Shown: piece by piece, positions 10,297-20,854 of the stretch
Position numbering within the stretch: position 1 is the stretch's first letter
Layout of the letters: the number at the start of each line of letters is the position of its first letter
Origin: Schizochytrium sp. TIO01
Lineage: Eukaryota; Sar; Bigyra; Thraustochytrida; Thraustochytriidae
Direction of reading: 5' to 3'
Assembly (NCBI GenBank): GCA_004764695.1
Contig: SMSO01000014.1
Coordinates: 2,865,148-2,929,147, forward strand
Length of the DNA stretch: 64,000 bases
The notes under the pieces: generated by a model
What the model saw: the letters and a program-made list of their open reading frames with translations, nothing else
Told to the model about the DNA's origin: nothing
Databases searched by the model: none
Program-made: the position numbers and the translations under genes

Positions 10297-11167
10297 ATGG
10301 AGAACGACCAAACCTCCAAGGGTATTTCTCAAAATGAGGAGAAGGAGCTTCTCCGCGTATACAATACCTTGTGTAGCTACCATCCGAAAAGTAAGCTATT
10401 TGTAAGGCTTCAGCCAAAACGTGCGCGGAGAGACCGTCTGGTCGCGTATAAAAAAGCTCCGGACAACATTGTCGTCACAAATAAAGAAGGGGAGGTGATG
10501 TCTCCTGAGGAGGTGGATGCTGAGTATGAGGTTCTACGCCTGGAAATTGCTGCATTAGAGAAGGAAGTATCTGCACTTGATAATGATCCACAACGGCGAA
10601 TTCGTGCGGTTGATTTAGCCGAGTGTCTTAGAACCCTTGGTAAACCAACTACAAAAAAAGATATTGAAGAGATTATTTGGGAGGTTGACGAGAGCCTCGA
10701 TGGGGTTGTAGACTGGGACGAATTCAAATTGACATATCAGCGGAATCTTGCTGACACGACAGGGCTTGAGCCATGCCAGCTGTTCAATGTCATTCAATTT
10801 ATGATCTATGATAAGGACGGTAGTGGGAAGGTTACTGTGGATGAAACAATGCATATGCTTTACACCCGGTATGGCCGAGATAAGCTCGAAGGCGTAAGTT
10901 TTTATTCTTATTTTCTAACAGCTATTTGTCATTTTTGGGATAATAAAGAAACGGGGAGATAGATTGGAACTGACTGTTTATTATGATTAATGATACCTTC
11001 TTTTACAAATTTGCATATGGTTGATATTTAAACAGCAAATGAAACTCCTCTTCGGAGAGGACCTATCAACACAGGACGGTGATGGAGAACTCTCGTTTTC
11101 CGAGTATTGTGTTGCTATTCAGCGGACCAATAAAGGCCGCCAAAACGGTGGTGGCAACCATGTATAA
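10297..11167 (+). CDS. EF-hand calcium-binding protein, two exons
   Basis: Join of 10297-10893 and 11036-11167, giving 242 residues. A charged N-terminus and short coiled coil (EYEVLRLEIAALEKEVSAL, about 77-95) precede EF-hand-type repeats. One loop is near 130-142 (EVDESLDGVVDWDE, partly degenerate), a canonical loop is at 172-183 (DKDGSGKVTVDE), and a third is near 211-222 (TQDGDGELSFSE, position 1 not acidic). The third motif exists only if the intron is removed, which supports the splice model: read-through would end at a stop at 10960-10962 and truncate the repeat. Only the second loop is fully canonical. This suggests a calcium sensor of the calmodulin/centrin superfamily. The specific subfamily is not recognised; an axonemal role is possible, given neighbouring IQ proteins, but is speculative. 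Confidence 0.85.
10894..11035 (+). other. Spliceosomal intron (142 nt, phase 0) in the EF-hand gene
   Basis: Donor GTAAGT follows codon 199 and the acceptor TTTAAACAG ends at 11035. The intron is AT-rich and contains in-frame stops. Removal joins two halves of an EF-hand region without shifting frame. It is the only intron that is clearly needed in this window. Confidence 0.88.
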
Positions 11168-11274
11168 TCTAACTAGTTTCCCTCGATAGTTAATAAACAA
11201 ATTAATCATTTGTAAAGCGTTTCTTACTTACTGCCATCCCTCGCAGGCTATAGAGAACCTTATGGACATGTGTT

Positions 11275-12666
11275 CTAGGACGCATTAGAGAGCATTTGAC
11301 GAACAAAAAGCTCGTGCTGGGCACGCATGGCATGGGTTAAATGATCTAGTTCGTTCACACGTTTCTCCAGTGCTTGATCTGCCGTTTTTCTTGCTTTGAG
11401 TTTAAGATCGTCTAATTTGGTGTAGTTTGGATGGCGATCGACGACTTGCCCCGTTTTTAGGCAAAGATATCGTGCTCCGGTTTTGGATTTAGATTGCTGT
11501 TCACGAGATTCTTCGCTCATGTCGTCTTCGGAAAGAACCCACCCTGGAGGAAGCTTGGCACGCTTCAGGTGATGTGTCACGCGTTTCTCGTATGCTAGAA
11601 TCTGTTGCTCGCACGTTTGCTGCTCAGCAAGCTTCAGAGCCTCGATTTCAAGCACCTCACGTACCAAGGTTAGTTCTGATTCAGCAATTTGTTCAAGCAC
11701 TCCGTCTCTGGACAGTTTGCCAATCAACCCCTGACGCGTAGCACGCCATTCCCGTGCAATTCGTGCATCGCGTTTTTTGTCTGCTACCCAGCGCCTATAT
11801 TTTACCTCTCTTCTTGCCACCCAACATCGGACAAACGATTGAATGCGTACAAGACCATCCACTGCATATTTCGATTCAAGAACAATGCCAAGAGTTGAAC
11901 TTCGCTTCCAGAGACCTTTTTTATGCGCGAACCGCCACCACCGCTGCAAAGCACGTGCGTGTCCTTGTGTATAGAGCCTCTTAAGGATCGATTTGCGGTA
12001 AAGAAATCCCTTCCAGAAGCGTACAATACAGGCTCCGGCTTTATGTTGCTGGAAACGCTTCCTTGCAAGATATCCTCGAACATAAATCTGGATCATTTGT
12101 GCACTGTTTTGTCTTCGTGACCTCTCTACGCGATGTCTCCAGCGTTGAGTCCATATCTGGCCAGGCTTTGGACCAAGATCTTCTTGTAATTCCAGTAAAT
12201 TAGAAATGAACAGCCTGTTTGTATGTACAAGAGCTAGAATACCTTCTGTTGTAGTTTCTGTGGAGTTCAAATTCGGCCAACAATGCAAACATAGAAAGTC
12301 TGTAAGGTGACTTTGCTCCTTTTCACGATTCACGCAGGCAACTTTGACATGTTGTTTGAGGCTTTGTAGTTCAGTTGGGCTATATTGAGCAAGGAGCTCG
12401 GGTTGGCACCGCTCAAGCGTGAAATCCTCATGCCTCCTCCTCCACTCCTCGCGAAGTTGGCATTGCCTTCTTAATTTATTATCGGGATTTGCAGATTGTC
12501 GCTGCTCCCAGAGCTGAAGAGCATCTTGAGCTCTTTGCACTTCGAATCGGAGTAGCTCGTCGAGATCAATTTTTGTGAGTCCCAGCAGCCCTGCGTCGAG
12601 CTCAGCTGGTGCCGCAGGTTCCTTCATTTGCAATGCCATCTTCACACGAGTTTCATTCTTACTCAT
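11275..12666 (-). CDS. IQ-motif protein with C-terminal WW-like segment
   Basis: 463 residues from the ATG at 12666. The N-terminal half is helical and charged. Calmodulin-binding IQ-type motifs appear at about 189-206 (MIQIYVRGYLARKRF), 213-228 (CIVRFWKGFLYRK) and 273-290 (LVRIQSFVRCWVARR), followed by a coiled coil at about 300-360. Near 371-418 is a WW-like segment: LPPGWVL, then YLCLKTG and RHPNYTKL, resembling the W...Y...W/P spacing of WW domains but with an insertion. The architecture fits a scaffold that binds calmodulin or centrin. No named family is recognised. Its stop lies 107 nt from the EF-hand gene stop, so the two are convergent neighbours. Confidence 0.75.
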   Translation of the reverse strand: MSKNETRVKMALQMKEPAAPAELDAGLLGLTKIDLDELLRFEVQRAQDALQLWEQRQSANPDNKLRRQCQLREEWRRRHEDFTLERCQPELLAQYSPTELQSLKQHVKVACVNREKEQSHLTDFLCLHCWPNLNSTETTTEGILALVHTNRLFISNLLELQEDLGPKPGQIWTQRWRHRVERSRRQNSAQMIQIYVRGYLARKRFQQHKAGACIVRFWKGFLYRKSILKRLYTQGHARALQRWWRFAHKKGLWKRSSTLGIVLESKYAVDGLVRIQSFVRCWVARREVKYRRWVADKKRDARIAREWRATRQGLIGKLSRDGVLEQIAESELTLVREVLEIEALKLAEQQTCEQQILAYEKRVTHHLKRAKLPPGWVLSEDDMSEESREQQSKSKTGARYLCLKTGQVVDRHPNYTKLDDLKLKARKTADQALEKRVNELDHLTHAMRAQHELFVRQMLSNAS

Positions 12667-13242
12667 TGTCCGAACTCGTAAACTCCACAATGCACGAACA
12701 TTAAAATACAAATTGTCTCAGACTCATGAGTTGCTGCTGGGCCCCTCAATTTATTTTGCCTCCAAGCCAATTAGATGACACAGCAATCCATCCGTGCAAT
12801 GCACATGGTCCCAACGGACGACTATTCATACCATCATTAGTTTGCTTAATTATGGTCCATAATCCCGACAACCAGTTCTTAAAGAGGCAGGTCTTTCATT
12901 AGTACTACCTACTAGGTACTAACCTACTCCATAACTTTATGAAATAACATAGGATAGTGCTACTTATACCTAAATAAGAGTACTCGTACTAATACAATAG
13001 AACGAACAAAATTGCTTCGGAAATGAGTGGGAAAAAGCATTTATTTTAGCCTAAGGGCATAACGACAAGTGTGGATCCCGGGTCCGTCGTCTCGTCCGCG
13101 GAGCATTTCCTATCGATATCTTTGCGACCAAGCATATCGAGCTCAAGGCGGAGAGCTCAAAGAAGGATTGATTGTATTGCTGCAGAATCAGTTTATCTGT
13201 AGTGTTGCAACCAACCACCCTGGGCTTTGGGTGTTGTATTGA
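12667..13242. other. Divergent spacer with TACCTA motifs
   Basis: This 576 bp region lies between two divergent genes. It holds a dense cluster of TACCTACTAGGTACTAACCTACT-type sequence at about 12905-12929, matching the dispersed intergenic motif. No gene was seen. Confidence 0.55.
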
Positions 13243-14247
13243 ATGAGCATGGCTGCGGCCCTGGATTCTGCTCTGGAGCACGTGCGGAGTGTGTTTGAGG
13301 ATGAGCTTGCAGCAGAGCGAGAGAGGCATGCTGCTGAGATTGAGGAAATCCGTAGAGAGCACGAGGATCTGGTTGAGAAATTGGTAGCAGAGAATCAGAG
13401 GCTCGTAGAGGAAAGAAATGGACTCATCGCTCAACTAAGCCACACTCGTCCTGGACCAACCATGACTGTGCCGCCTGGGTCGCCTGATACAACGCATTCA
13501 CGAAGCCTTCGGATGAGGGAAAACCTTCGACCAGCAAAAGTACAGACGTCGGGACTTAGTTCTATAGTGCCGACTCAACTCTCAAGCCCGGTGAGTAAAC
13601 CCGGGTCGTATCGGAGTCAAAGCCAGAGTCCATATGCACGGCGAAAAGCTTCTTTTGATTCTGAATTTACTAATACTACCACTGCTGACAACGCGAGCAA
13701 TAATAATATTAAATCCAATAACAACGCACCGTACCAACAGCGTCGACAATCCCAAAGCGGGTTGCAGCGATGGACATTGAGCCCTCGAAATAGCTCAAGT
13801 ATGTCTGACTTGAATCTCGACACAGACACCAACCACCATGCAGAGTTATTGGCAGAAATTGATGAACGCCTTAGCGCTCGATCACACTCCTGGAGCGCCC
13901 CACGTCAGAAATCATATCAAACCAGACCTTCTCTAATGCGCGTTCCTTCATCCCCTTCTGTACTATCTCATTCATCATCTATGTCACTAGGTATCACAAC
14001 CCCGCGCGCAAGCGCTGCAGATCCTGAGGAATTATCACGATGTGGACGAGAATTTTTTCGTAAGGCGCGATCTCTACTAACTGAGGACCAGTTTGCACAA
14101 TTGTTGTCTAGCATGAAAGATCTAAATCGTGGACAAACACGGCGCGAGGAAGTTCTTGCTACGGCACAAGGTCTCTTTCACGATGCTCAAGCACCCGAAC
14201 TTTTACCAACATTTGAACAATTACTGCAAGGCCAGATTCCTGCCTAA
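13243..14247 (+). CDS. At4g15545-like coiled-coil protein
   Basis: 334 residues. The N-terminus is a strong coiled coil (about 15-62, repeated E-R-H-A-A-E-I-E-E heptads). A long Ser/Asn/Gln-rich disordered middle follows (about 65-260). The C-terminal 70 residues form a compact conserved module: CGREFFRKARSLLTEDQF, LLSSMKDLNRGQTRREEVL, then an ELLPTFEQLL helix. This C-terminal pattern (EFFRxVRxRLSYEQF...LNAHKQTKEETL) is that of the plant At4g15545/NAIP family, which has the same coiled coil-linker-C-terminal layout and is linked to ER-derived bodies in Arabidopsis. The role in a protist is unknown. Confidence 0.72.
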   Translation: MSMAAALDSALEHVRSVFEDELAAERERHAAEIEEIRREHEDLVEKLVAENQRLVEERNGLIAQLSHTRPGPTMTVPPGSPDTTHSRSLRMRENLRPAKVQTSGLSSIVPTQLSSPVSKPGSYRSQSQSPYARRKASFDSEFTNTTTADNASNNNIKSNNNAPYQQRRQSQSGLQRWTLSPRNSSSMSDLNLDTDTNHHAELLAEIDERLSARSHSWSAPRQKSYQTRPSLMRVPSSPSVLSHSSSMSLGITTPRASAADPEELSRCGREFFRKARSLLTEDQFAQLLSSMKDLNRGQTRREEVLATAQGLFHDAQAPELLPTFEQLLQGQIPA

Positions 14248-14832
14248 ATAATTTCTAGTGTTGCTCCCCAAGGTTATTTGGGTTTATGGGTGTCTCAACT
14301 CCTAGGCTCTTCAAGTGGCCAAGATTGCGTATTTGCATCCGTCTTCTCTAAAATCTCAGGTATAACTAACTACCTTTTGTGAGTTCCGAACAAGAGGTAA
14401 GATCCATATATTAAAAAAAAAGGAATAAGCAGATGCTAATTTATTATCAGCCAATTTTATTTTAGTTTGTTCATGTGCAGTTTCGGTACAAGCAACCAGA
14501 AAAGAGCTTGAAAATATTGCATTCTGGGCTTTATGTATGTTTATGTTTTTACTCCAGAAGTGCTTTCATGCGAGAAATAAAATAAACAGATACCAGGCTA
14601 GAAATCATCAGACTTCTATAAACAGAGCTTTGTTGCCCTCTCGCATTTCTCCCCGTCTACTGCATCCTCAATAACGTGTGCTAACACCTCTGCAACGAGG
14701 TCTGGTAAACGGTTTTCGTGAGGAATTTCTAATATTTTTAAAGTGAGATGGAAACATGGCTGGTTTAAGTGCGATGTCAAAGTGCAGGAATCAATCGCCT
14801 CTACTACCAAAATATTACTACAGGGATAATTT
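14248..14832. other. Convergent spacer
   Basis: 585 bp between two convergent stops. On the minus strand at 14616-14780 there is a frame with protein-like composition but no ATG. It is discussed under rejected items. Confidence 0.5.
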
Positions 14833-15837
14833 CTACAATGCGCGAATTGCGTACTGCAGTGCACACATGCAAATCATGGAGGTAATCATGATAGAGTAGG
14901 TTTTAAGAGGGCCAATTGCTCCCAGTGCTTCAGGTACAAGGTCGAAACCAACGACCATGAACATGGCACTTGCAGCAAATCCAAATCCAATGGGAATGAT
15001 ACATGAGAATGCCTCTACAAACATGAACGCAGGGACAGCCATAATGGGCTGCGGGACACTTGATAGGATGCACATGAGCGCAGTTGCAACCCATGAAAAC
15101 CCACGCGGGATGAGAACTACAGCGACCGCAATCCCCTCAGGAATATTATGCAAAGCAAGGGAAAGGCTGACCACTGAGCCCATAGTCTCGGTACGAAAAG
15201 CAACACCGATACCAACGCCCTCAGCGAATGCATGAACAGTCATTGCAGTCATAATGACTAGTGCCCTCTGCCAGCTTTTGGCTTCTGCGAGATCAACAGC
15301 CTCCTTATCAGTGAGCATACGTTCGGAAAGCCTCATAAACCCTGCGCCAAGGTACATGCCAATGAGGACCTTAATTGACGGCTCAAATATAGTGTCTGGT
15401 GTAGTTGGCTCCATCAGACCCTCCGCAAGGAGGCCGAGGGATGCGGCGGCCATAACTCCAGCTGCTAGGGCATTTCCTACTGCAGCAACGCTTTCTGATT
15501 CCTTAATGAAGAAGAAGGGAACAATACCCAAAGCTGAGCAAGCTGCAGTTGTCCAAGCAGAGCTCCAAACAAGCAGAACGCCTTCAGTGTCTTCTCTCTG
15601 GAGAGCATTTACGCTGTGTACAGTCAAAAGTGCAACAAAAGAGAGGAGGAAAAATTGCCAAGCGAGATCAAGTGCGGAGCTATTCTTGCCTTGTTGCTGA
15701 TCATCAGGACCAGCTTTGAGTTCTGGCTTCTTGAAGTCCTTCAGCTCCATAGTTGACTCAAGGACAAAAGGCAGCTCCAGGTCCTGGGGGTTAGGAAGGT
15801 CACGAACACCTTCGTGTGCATGTTTGAGGTCCACCAT
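14833..15837 (-). CDS. ZIP family metal (zinc) transporter, copy 1
   Basis: 334 residues. After about 50 polar residues there are about seven to eight hydrophobic helices. The central helices carry the ZIP metal site: HAFAEGVGIGVAF and HNIPEGIAVAVVLIPRG, matching H-x-x-x-E-G and HN-x-P-E-G of SLC39 transporters. The run SSVPQPIMAVPAF and the overall spacing resemble plant At3g08650-type and bacterial/ZIP11 (GufA-like) members more than classical plant IRT/ZIP proteins. Expected to move Zn or a related divalent cation into the cytosol across an organelle or plasma membrane. A clear paralog lies at 23459-24589 on the same strand. The two differ mostly in their N-termini. Confidence 0.92.
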   Translation of the reverse strand: MVDLKHAHEGVRDLPNPQDLELPFVLESTMELKDFKKPELKAGPDDQQQGKNSSALDLAWQFFLLSFVALLTVHSVNALQREDTEGVLLVWSSAWTTAACSALGIVPFFFIKESESVAAVGNALAAGVMAAASLGLLAEGLMEPTTPDTIFEPSIKVLIGMYLGAGFMRLSERMLTDKEAVDLAEAKSWQRALVIMTAMTVHAFAEGVGIGVAFRTETMGSVVSLSLALHNIPEGIAVAVVLIPRGFSWVATALMCILSSVPQPIMAVPAFMFVEAFSCIIPIGFGFAASAMFMVVGFDLVPEALGAIGPLKTYSIMITSMICMCALQYAIRAL

Positions 15838-16469
15838 CCTAGAGTTTGGTTTGAGAGAGCGAGAAGTTCCTGTGTAAGTTTTGATGGCCGTTCTAAGAGG
15901 CCTCAGATCGAAATAGGGGTCTTTCCGAGTATGACAAGAACTTTCGTCAAAGGCTCGAGTTTGCGTTCACCTCAACAGCACGTGGTCTCTGCCTCGCGCG
16001 CCGGGTAATGTAGCAATGAAGCCAACACCTGTACCGAGCCGCACGGTCTGACTGTTATGGTCTAAGGCGCAGGGCAAGGAGTGCCAAAGAGTCGATCTGC
16101 ACTGTTCTAACTCGTGGCAGTCGGCCGTACCCGAGTACGCAAGTATATGCCCCACAAACCTCGCAGGGCGTCGTAAAGAACCTCAATGAATGAAAGAGAG
16201 CGTGCAGCAGGAGTAGGGCACCGGCGAGCACTTCGTCCGGCGCGGGACACAGTCTCCGGCGCAAATTCGAGTTTGTTGGCCTGGCCTGGCCTCAAAAGTT
16301 GTAAGAAAGCCACTGTTGCGGCATCTATATTTATGTTAGCTAACCCTTAGCTTAGCTTTACTAGTACGTAGATAGGCGGTGTTATGATTTTTTTTATTTA
16401 CACTTCTTTTTTAAATATTAAAATTAAAAACACAAAACATCCTTCAAGTTCAAAATTGTTTACTCAGCT

Positions 16470-16502
16470 ATTAATAATAAGAATAATAATAAGAATAATA
16501 AT
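16470..16502. repeat. (TAA/GAA)n microsatellite
   Basis: AT-rich triplet repeat of AATAATAAG units, followed at about 16540-16560 by a tandem pair of AACAATACTA. Confidence 0.8.
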
Positions 16503-16910
16503 GCAAAAAAAGTGTTCCATAAAGAAAGAAATAACAATAAACAATACTAAACAATACTAAAATGACTTGGCTGTACTGTGTATAAACACCCAAAATCGAT
16601 GATTATGGCGTCCTGAGCTTTAGTAAGGCAGAAGACAGTCTCGATCCCAAGCGGAGTTCTGACAATTCAAGATCCTCCATTGTTCGATCTGAATCGGGCA
16701 GCCGCCAGGCGATGAGACCTCACCTTTGAGGTGCGAATCACTGGCCAAGACTGCTGATGAGCTAGCGTCTTCTTCTTCTTCTTCTTGGAAACACACGAGG
16801 ATCATCGAGATTACAATTTTATAATCCTCGTTCTTCTTTGAGCTGAGACGGTCGTCGTTCATGGTAAGCAAAGGTGCGATTGCGCGAATAAAGTTCAAGA
16901 GACCCGCCTT

Positions 16911-16965
16911 GAAATCATGAAATCATGAAATCATGAAACCATCCAATCATAAAACCATCCAATCA
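16911..16965. repeat. Tandem GAAATCAT and ACCATCCAATCA units
   Basis: Three copies of the octamer GAAATCAT are followed by two copies of a roughly 16-nt unit AAACCATCCAATCA. The second unit looks derived from the first. Confidence 0.8.
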
Positions 16966-18180
16966 CGAATCGTCAATCGAACTGCACCGGACTTCCCAGG
17001 ATCCTCGCGAGCAAGCAGCCGCGGTCCCCTTCCAATGCCGTGACGCATTCGCAGCAGCTTCCACGCCATCATGGAGCGTCTGCTTCAGCACTGCACTCGC
17101 TCCGCTTCACTTCGCTGTTTCACACAACACTCCATTCGTTCATGCTAAAAACACCGAATTAGGAGGAGTCAAATGATTTTATTTATAGTGATAAAGCTCA
17201 GCTCAGCTATTAACATTCTGCTACTTTACCTTTCTAAATAAAGTTTCCAAGTCGATTGTAGGTACGGTATGAAAAAACCTTCTTGAAGAGGAAAGCAGCA
17301 TTCTTCAGCACTACCTCTCCGTCGTCATCTTCACCAAGTACCTATGTCCTACGAGCTAATTCCTCCTCTCGAGCTTTGGCCTTCTTCTTCTTCGATCTTG
17401 AGGTGCCTGACTAAGACGGTTTAAGCCCTCGTGGCGCTCTCTCGCTCGATATCTGCAGTGTTTTTGCACGTGTATCGAGAGTTTGAGTACGCGCGATGTC
17501 TTTGGTTTCTGTTGATAGAAAGCATCCCTGCACCCCAAATCAGAGTTTAAAGTTCATTATGCTAAGTGTAGAGAAGCCACGGAGCGAAACCAAAACCTGA
17601 GTTTTCTTATATTTTAATGATCATCATAATCATCGATGGCGGTAACTCCAAAGTTTCAATAACCTTGGTTTTTGTTTATTTACATATCATATTGATGATT
17701 TGTTCTTTATTTATTTATTTATTCAACTTGAACTTGAACTTTACTTTTAATTTAAAAAATAAAATTAAACTAACTATAAACTAACTATAAACTAAATGAA
17801 CCTAATACATGGCCGTCTCTTTCTTTCTCTTCCGTCCTAACAGCTCTTTCCACCTTTGACCAGTGGCGCAAGTGCACCTTTGGCGCGAGCGCAAGTGGAA
17901 CAAAATAAATACTCCATAGTAACCGGTTCCCGCAAAGTGAAGAATGCGGTGAAAGGGCCATTTGCAGCGTCCCCGTTGCGCCAGAGTTGCCGCCGGCTTC
18001 CGCCACACGCCGCCCGTGATGGCCGCGTCCCAAGCAGGCCATGGCGTCCTCACGAGATGGACGTTATCCTCGCTCCAAACGCCATCTCCTCGCGGCCTCA
18101 ATGGGTGTTTGCCCTGACATCGAAGAATGAATGACGCTCCAATCTGCGACGAAGTTTCGCCAAACTTTTCAGGTACAGCT

Positions 18181-18230
18181 CATTCATTCATTCATTCATT
18201 CATTCATTCATTCATTCATTCATTCATTCA
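18181..18230. repeat. (CATT)12 microsatellite
   Basis: 50 bases of perfect CATT repeat, the longest perfect simple repeat in the window. A second block of the same unit lies 117 bases downstream. Confidence 0.95.
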
Positions 18231-18347
18231 TCCATTCCACTCATCTCTCGCGCATTTTAAGTTGGGAAAGAGCTTTCGCCGTGCGCCAGTAAGACTATGG
18301 TAAAGCTTAGGAGGCGGCCCGGGAGGAAAAACTGCGATTGGTCCGCT

Positions 18348-18370
18348 CATTCATTCATTCATTCATTCAT
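18348..18370. repeat. (CATT)n microsatellite, second block
   Basis: About six copies of CATT on the same strand and with the same unit as the block at 18181, followed by an AT-rich tract ending in (AT)n at 18381-18425. Confidence 0.9.
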
Positions 18371-20496
18371 CTACATACTTTTTATATTAAATTAAAAAAA
18401 TAATATAATATATATATATATAAAAGAAGGTGGAAAGTGCCGCCATATTGCCACCTCTGCAGTAGCTGGGCCCTAGCAGGTGCTAGTGTCGTGCTTTGGC
18501 ACCGTTACAAATGCCGAGAAAAGCAGAAGCGCATGAAAGCACGTGCACTGCGGATGTCCAACGTCCCAGAGCTCGAAAGGCCTTCCTAAAACTCTGGGGA
18601 GAGATGGCCCAAACGGACGTGCATCAAAAGCAGAGTAGGCACCTACAGCCGTCTTCGCGACCCTCGCTCCGGCCGGAGGCGGTTTATCTCAAAAACGCGC
18701 TCTTAATCTCGCTTTGTTAGGAAGTAAGCGAGGCATGCATGAAAATACGCGCTGATGGCAGCTTTGGCGTGCAGCAGGAGCGCCCCTTAACTGCGAGAAC
18801 GACGTGCAGGATTTGCTTGAGGCTTTAAACCTGATGAATGCCTACCTGCCCAGACTGCGAGCGGCGTAGACCTGGAGAGAAATTCGCGCACACAGAGATG
18901 CCTGTTCATCAGAGTTTTGGCATGCGTGAGCAAACGGCGCTCAACGATAAAGTTTGGCTGTGCGGAATCTGTATTGCGAGCAAGTAGAAGCTGGTACTTT
19001 GACGAGACTAGATTTTTTCACGAATTAAGAGTCAAGAGAGAAGCCGCAGGGCTGTTGAAGCAGAATTCATGCCTGGGTACATCTGAGCGGATCAAATCAT
19101 GGCTTTGCAGTTAACTTGGGTTCCAGTAATATCAAAGTTAGAAAATGTTGAAGAGACTTGGGCTTATGCGGGAAGAATCACGTCGGACAATGCAACTACA
19201 TTGGTGGCATGGGCCTCCTCCACACATGTGCTTGGCGATGATATCTTTTCGCTTGCAAGGCTCAAGCAGATTGATGATTGATTTAAGAATATACTGCTTT
19301 CTTCGTTTTTCTTTTTTCTTTTCACCTGGGAACTCGAAAAAAAAATCTTATTTTAAAGAAAAAGAAAAAAGAAAAAAGGGGAAGCAAGGGATTGTGGTTC
19401 GGAGGGAAGATTCAAGAGTGATTCAGGGCTCTTGGAGATTCCCTCACGCAGCACACGCATATATGGACCCTGCTTGATGCTGACGAAAAGTCAAGTATTG
19501 TATGATGCTTCGGATTGTGCAACAACCATCAAGTTTGTTGCCACAGAAGCTATATTTAAAGCGGGAATGACTTTAAAAAAGTAAAAGGGCCCAAGGTAAT
19601 GTAACTTAAATCTACCTAGTACATAGGCACTGCAATTGAACATACATGAACCACAGAAACGTATAGTACCATGTCGAAAAGATTATAAATGCAAGGTGCT
19701 TGGGAGATGTTGTATATAGATATTGATGCATATCGAAGTGAACGAGTTTAATTTCTATATCTAATCAAATAAGCAGGAAACATGTACCTAGTATACGTCG
19801 ATATATATCTCCTGATGCAGAATATTTGTTCATAGACTAACCCACAATGTTGCCTCATTGAATTCTGCAAAGCCAGACAAGTCTTAATTAGCAATAGCAG
19901 AGCTTAGCCATGACAAATAAATAAATATATATCCTCCATTACACCAACTTACACAGCATTATTCAACCTAGGCCTCTACTGCAGCTCTAGTTTCCCGGGT
20001 AATTTGTGAAGTATAAATCGATTAACAAGTAATTTTTGACCTGTAACTCATAAAATGTAGAACATCTTTAACTAAGAAGACACCCGGTTAAACATTGCTT
20101 GCAATTATCACCACCCTCGCTCATCGGCGTTGCGGTCATCTCATTACCCAAATGGTTAGAATTATTATCCCCATGAAGAGGCGCTGATACACACTTGGAC
20201 GCTGAGATGCCTAATTTTTCCTCTAGGCCTGGTCATTTCCTACTGGCGGGGACGGGGGTGTATCATTTCTAACTTGGCAGCATCCAAAGTACTAAGTCTA
20301 TATCTAACTTCTCGAGCCATGACCGACCCTAGTAGTCCAATGTCTCGCGAGCCCAGAACTGTGTTACCCTTCTACTTACAGATATCAGTGTCTATATAGT
20401 ATCCAGGAGAGATCGATGAAGAGACACGCCAGCCTTGCAGTTCGCAATGACACAAAAGCTGCTCGGAGATCACGTCAGAGCTACCATGGTACTACT

Positions 20497-20537
20497 CTTT
20501 TCTTTTTTTTTCTTTTCTTTTCTTTTCTTTTTTCTTT
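20497..20537. repeat. (TTTTC)n pyrimidine microsatellite
   Basis: TTTTC repeats of variable T length, about 320 bases upstream of the DadA-like ATG. Confidence 0.85.
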
Positions 20538-20854
20538 AATTAAAATAAAATAATGAATCTCTAGTTAATAGTGGTAGGTAGTCAGTATTAACATTCATAC
20601 CTTAGGACCTTAGCAGAAAGATCTCAACGAGAAGATCAAACCAACCTACCCTCACCTAGTCCGAAATATCAGAAGAACGTATTCTTGACGAGTATTCTTT
20701 GAACCTACAAGGCAGCTAAACTGTATCAGAGATTGTGCGTGCCAGAGCAAAGCGCCACGGGTAGACTTTGGTGGCAGGCGCTAAACCCCCGAACAATACT
20801 GTCACTTTCCTTTGCTCGCGTTTTGGTTAGTCTCGTTCTACTTGGGCCAACAAA

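Larger units (their letters stand above)
15838..20854. other. 5-kb gene-poor block with microsatellites
   Basis: No gene could be supported in this stretch. GC-rich patches (about 15950-16300, 16980-17130, 17860-18130, 18480-18960) alternate with AT-rich and repeat-rich DNA. The far ends should include promoters of the ZIP gene (left) and the DadA-like gene (right). Open frames are short, lack ATG starts, or occupy both strands of GC-rich patches, as expected from chance. Decayed transposon sequence is possible but no terminal repeats or transposase motifs were seen. Confidence 0.55.

Noticed and set aside
14616-14864. Minus-strand frame downstream of the first ZIP gene with protein-like content (HLTLKILEIPHENRLPDL...)
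   Set aside because: No ATG and no convincing splice sites joining it to a neighbour. It could be a terminal exon of an unseen gene, but it cannot be supported.
16620-16862. Short minus-strand ORF (80 codons from an ATG) with a Glu run
   Set aside because: No recognisable domain; the Glu run comes from a TCT microsatellite; no other support for coding.
18181-18371. CATT blocks considered as a CRISPR-like array
   Set aside because: They are simple microsatellites without spacers, in a eukaryotic context.
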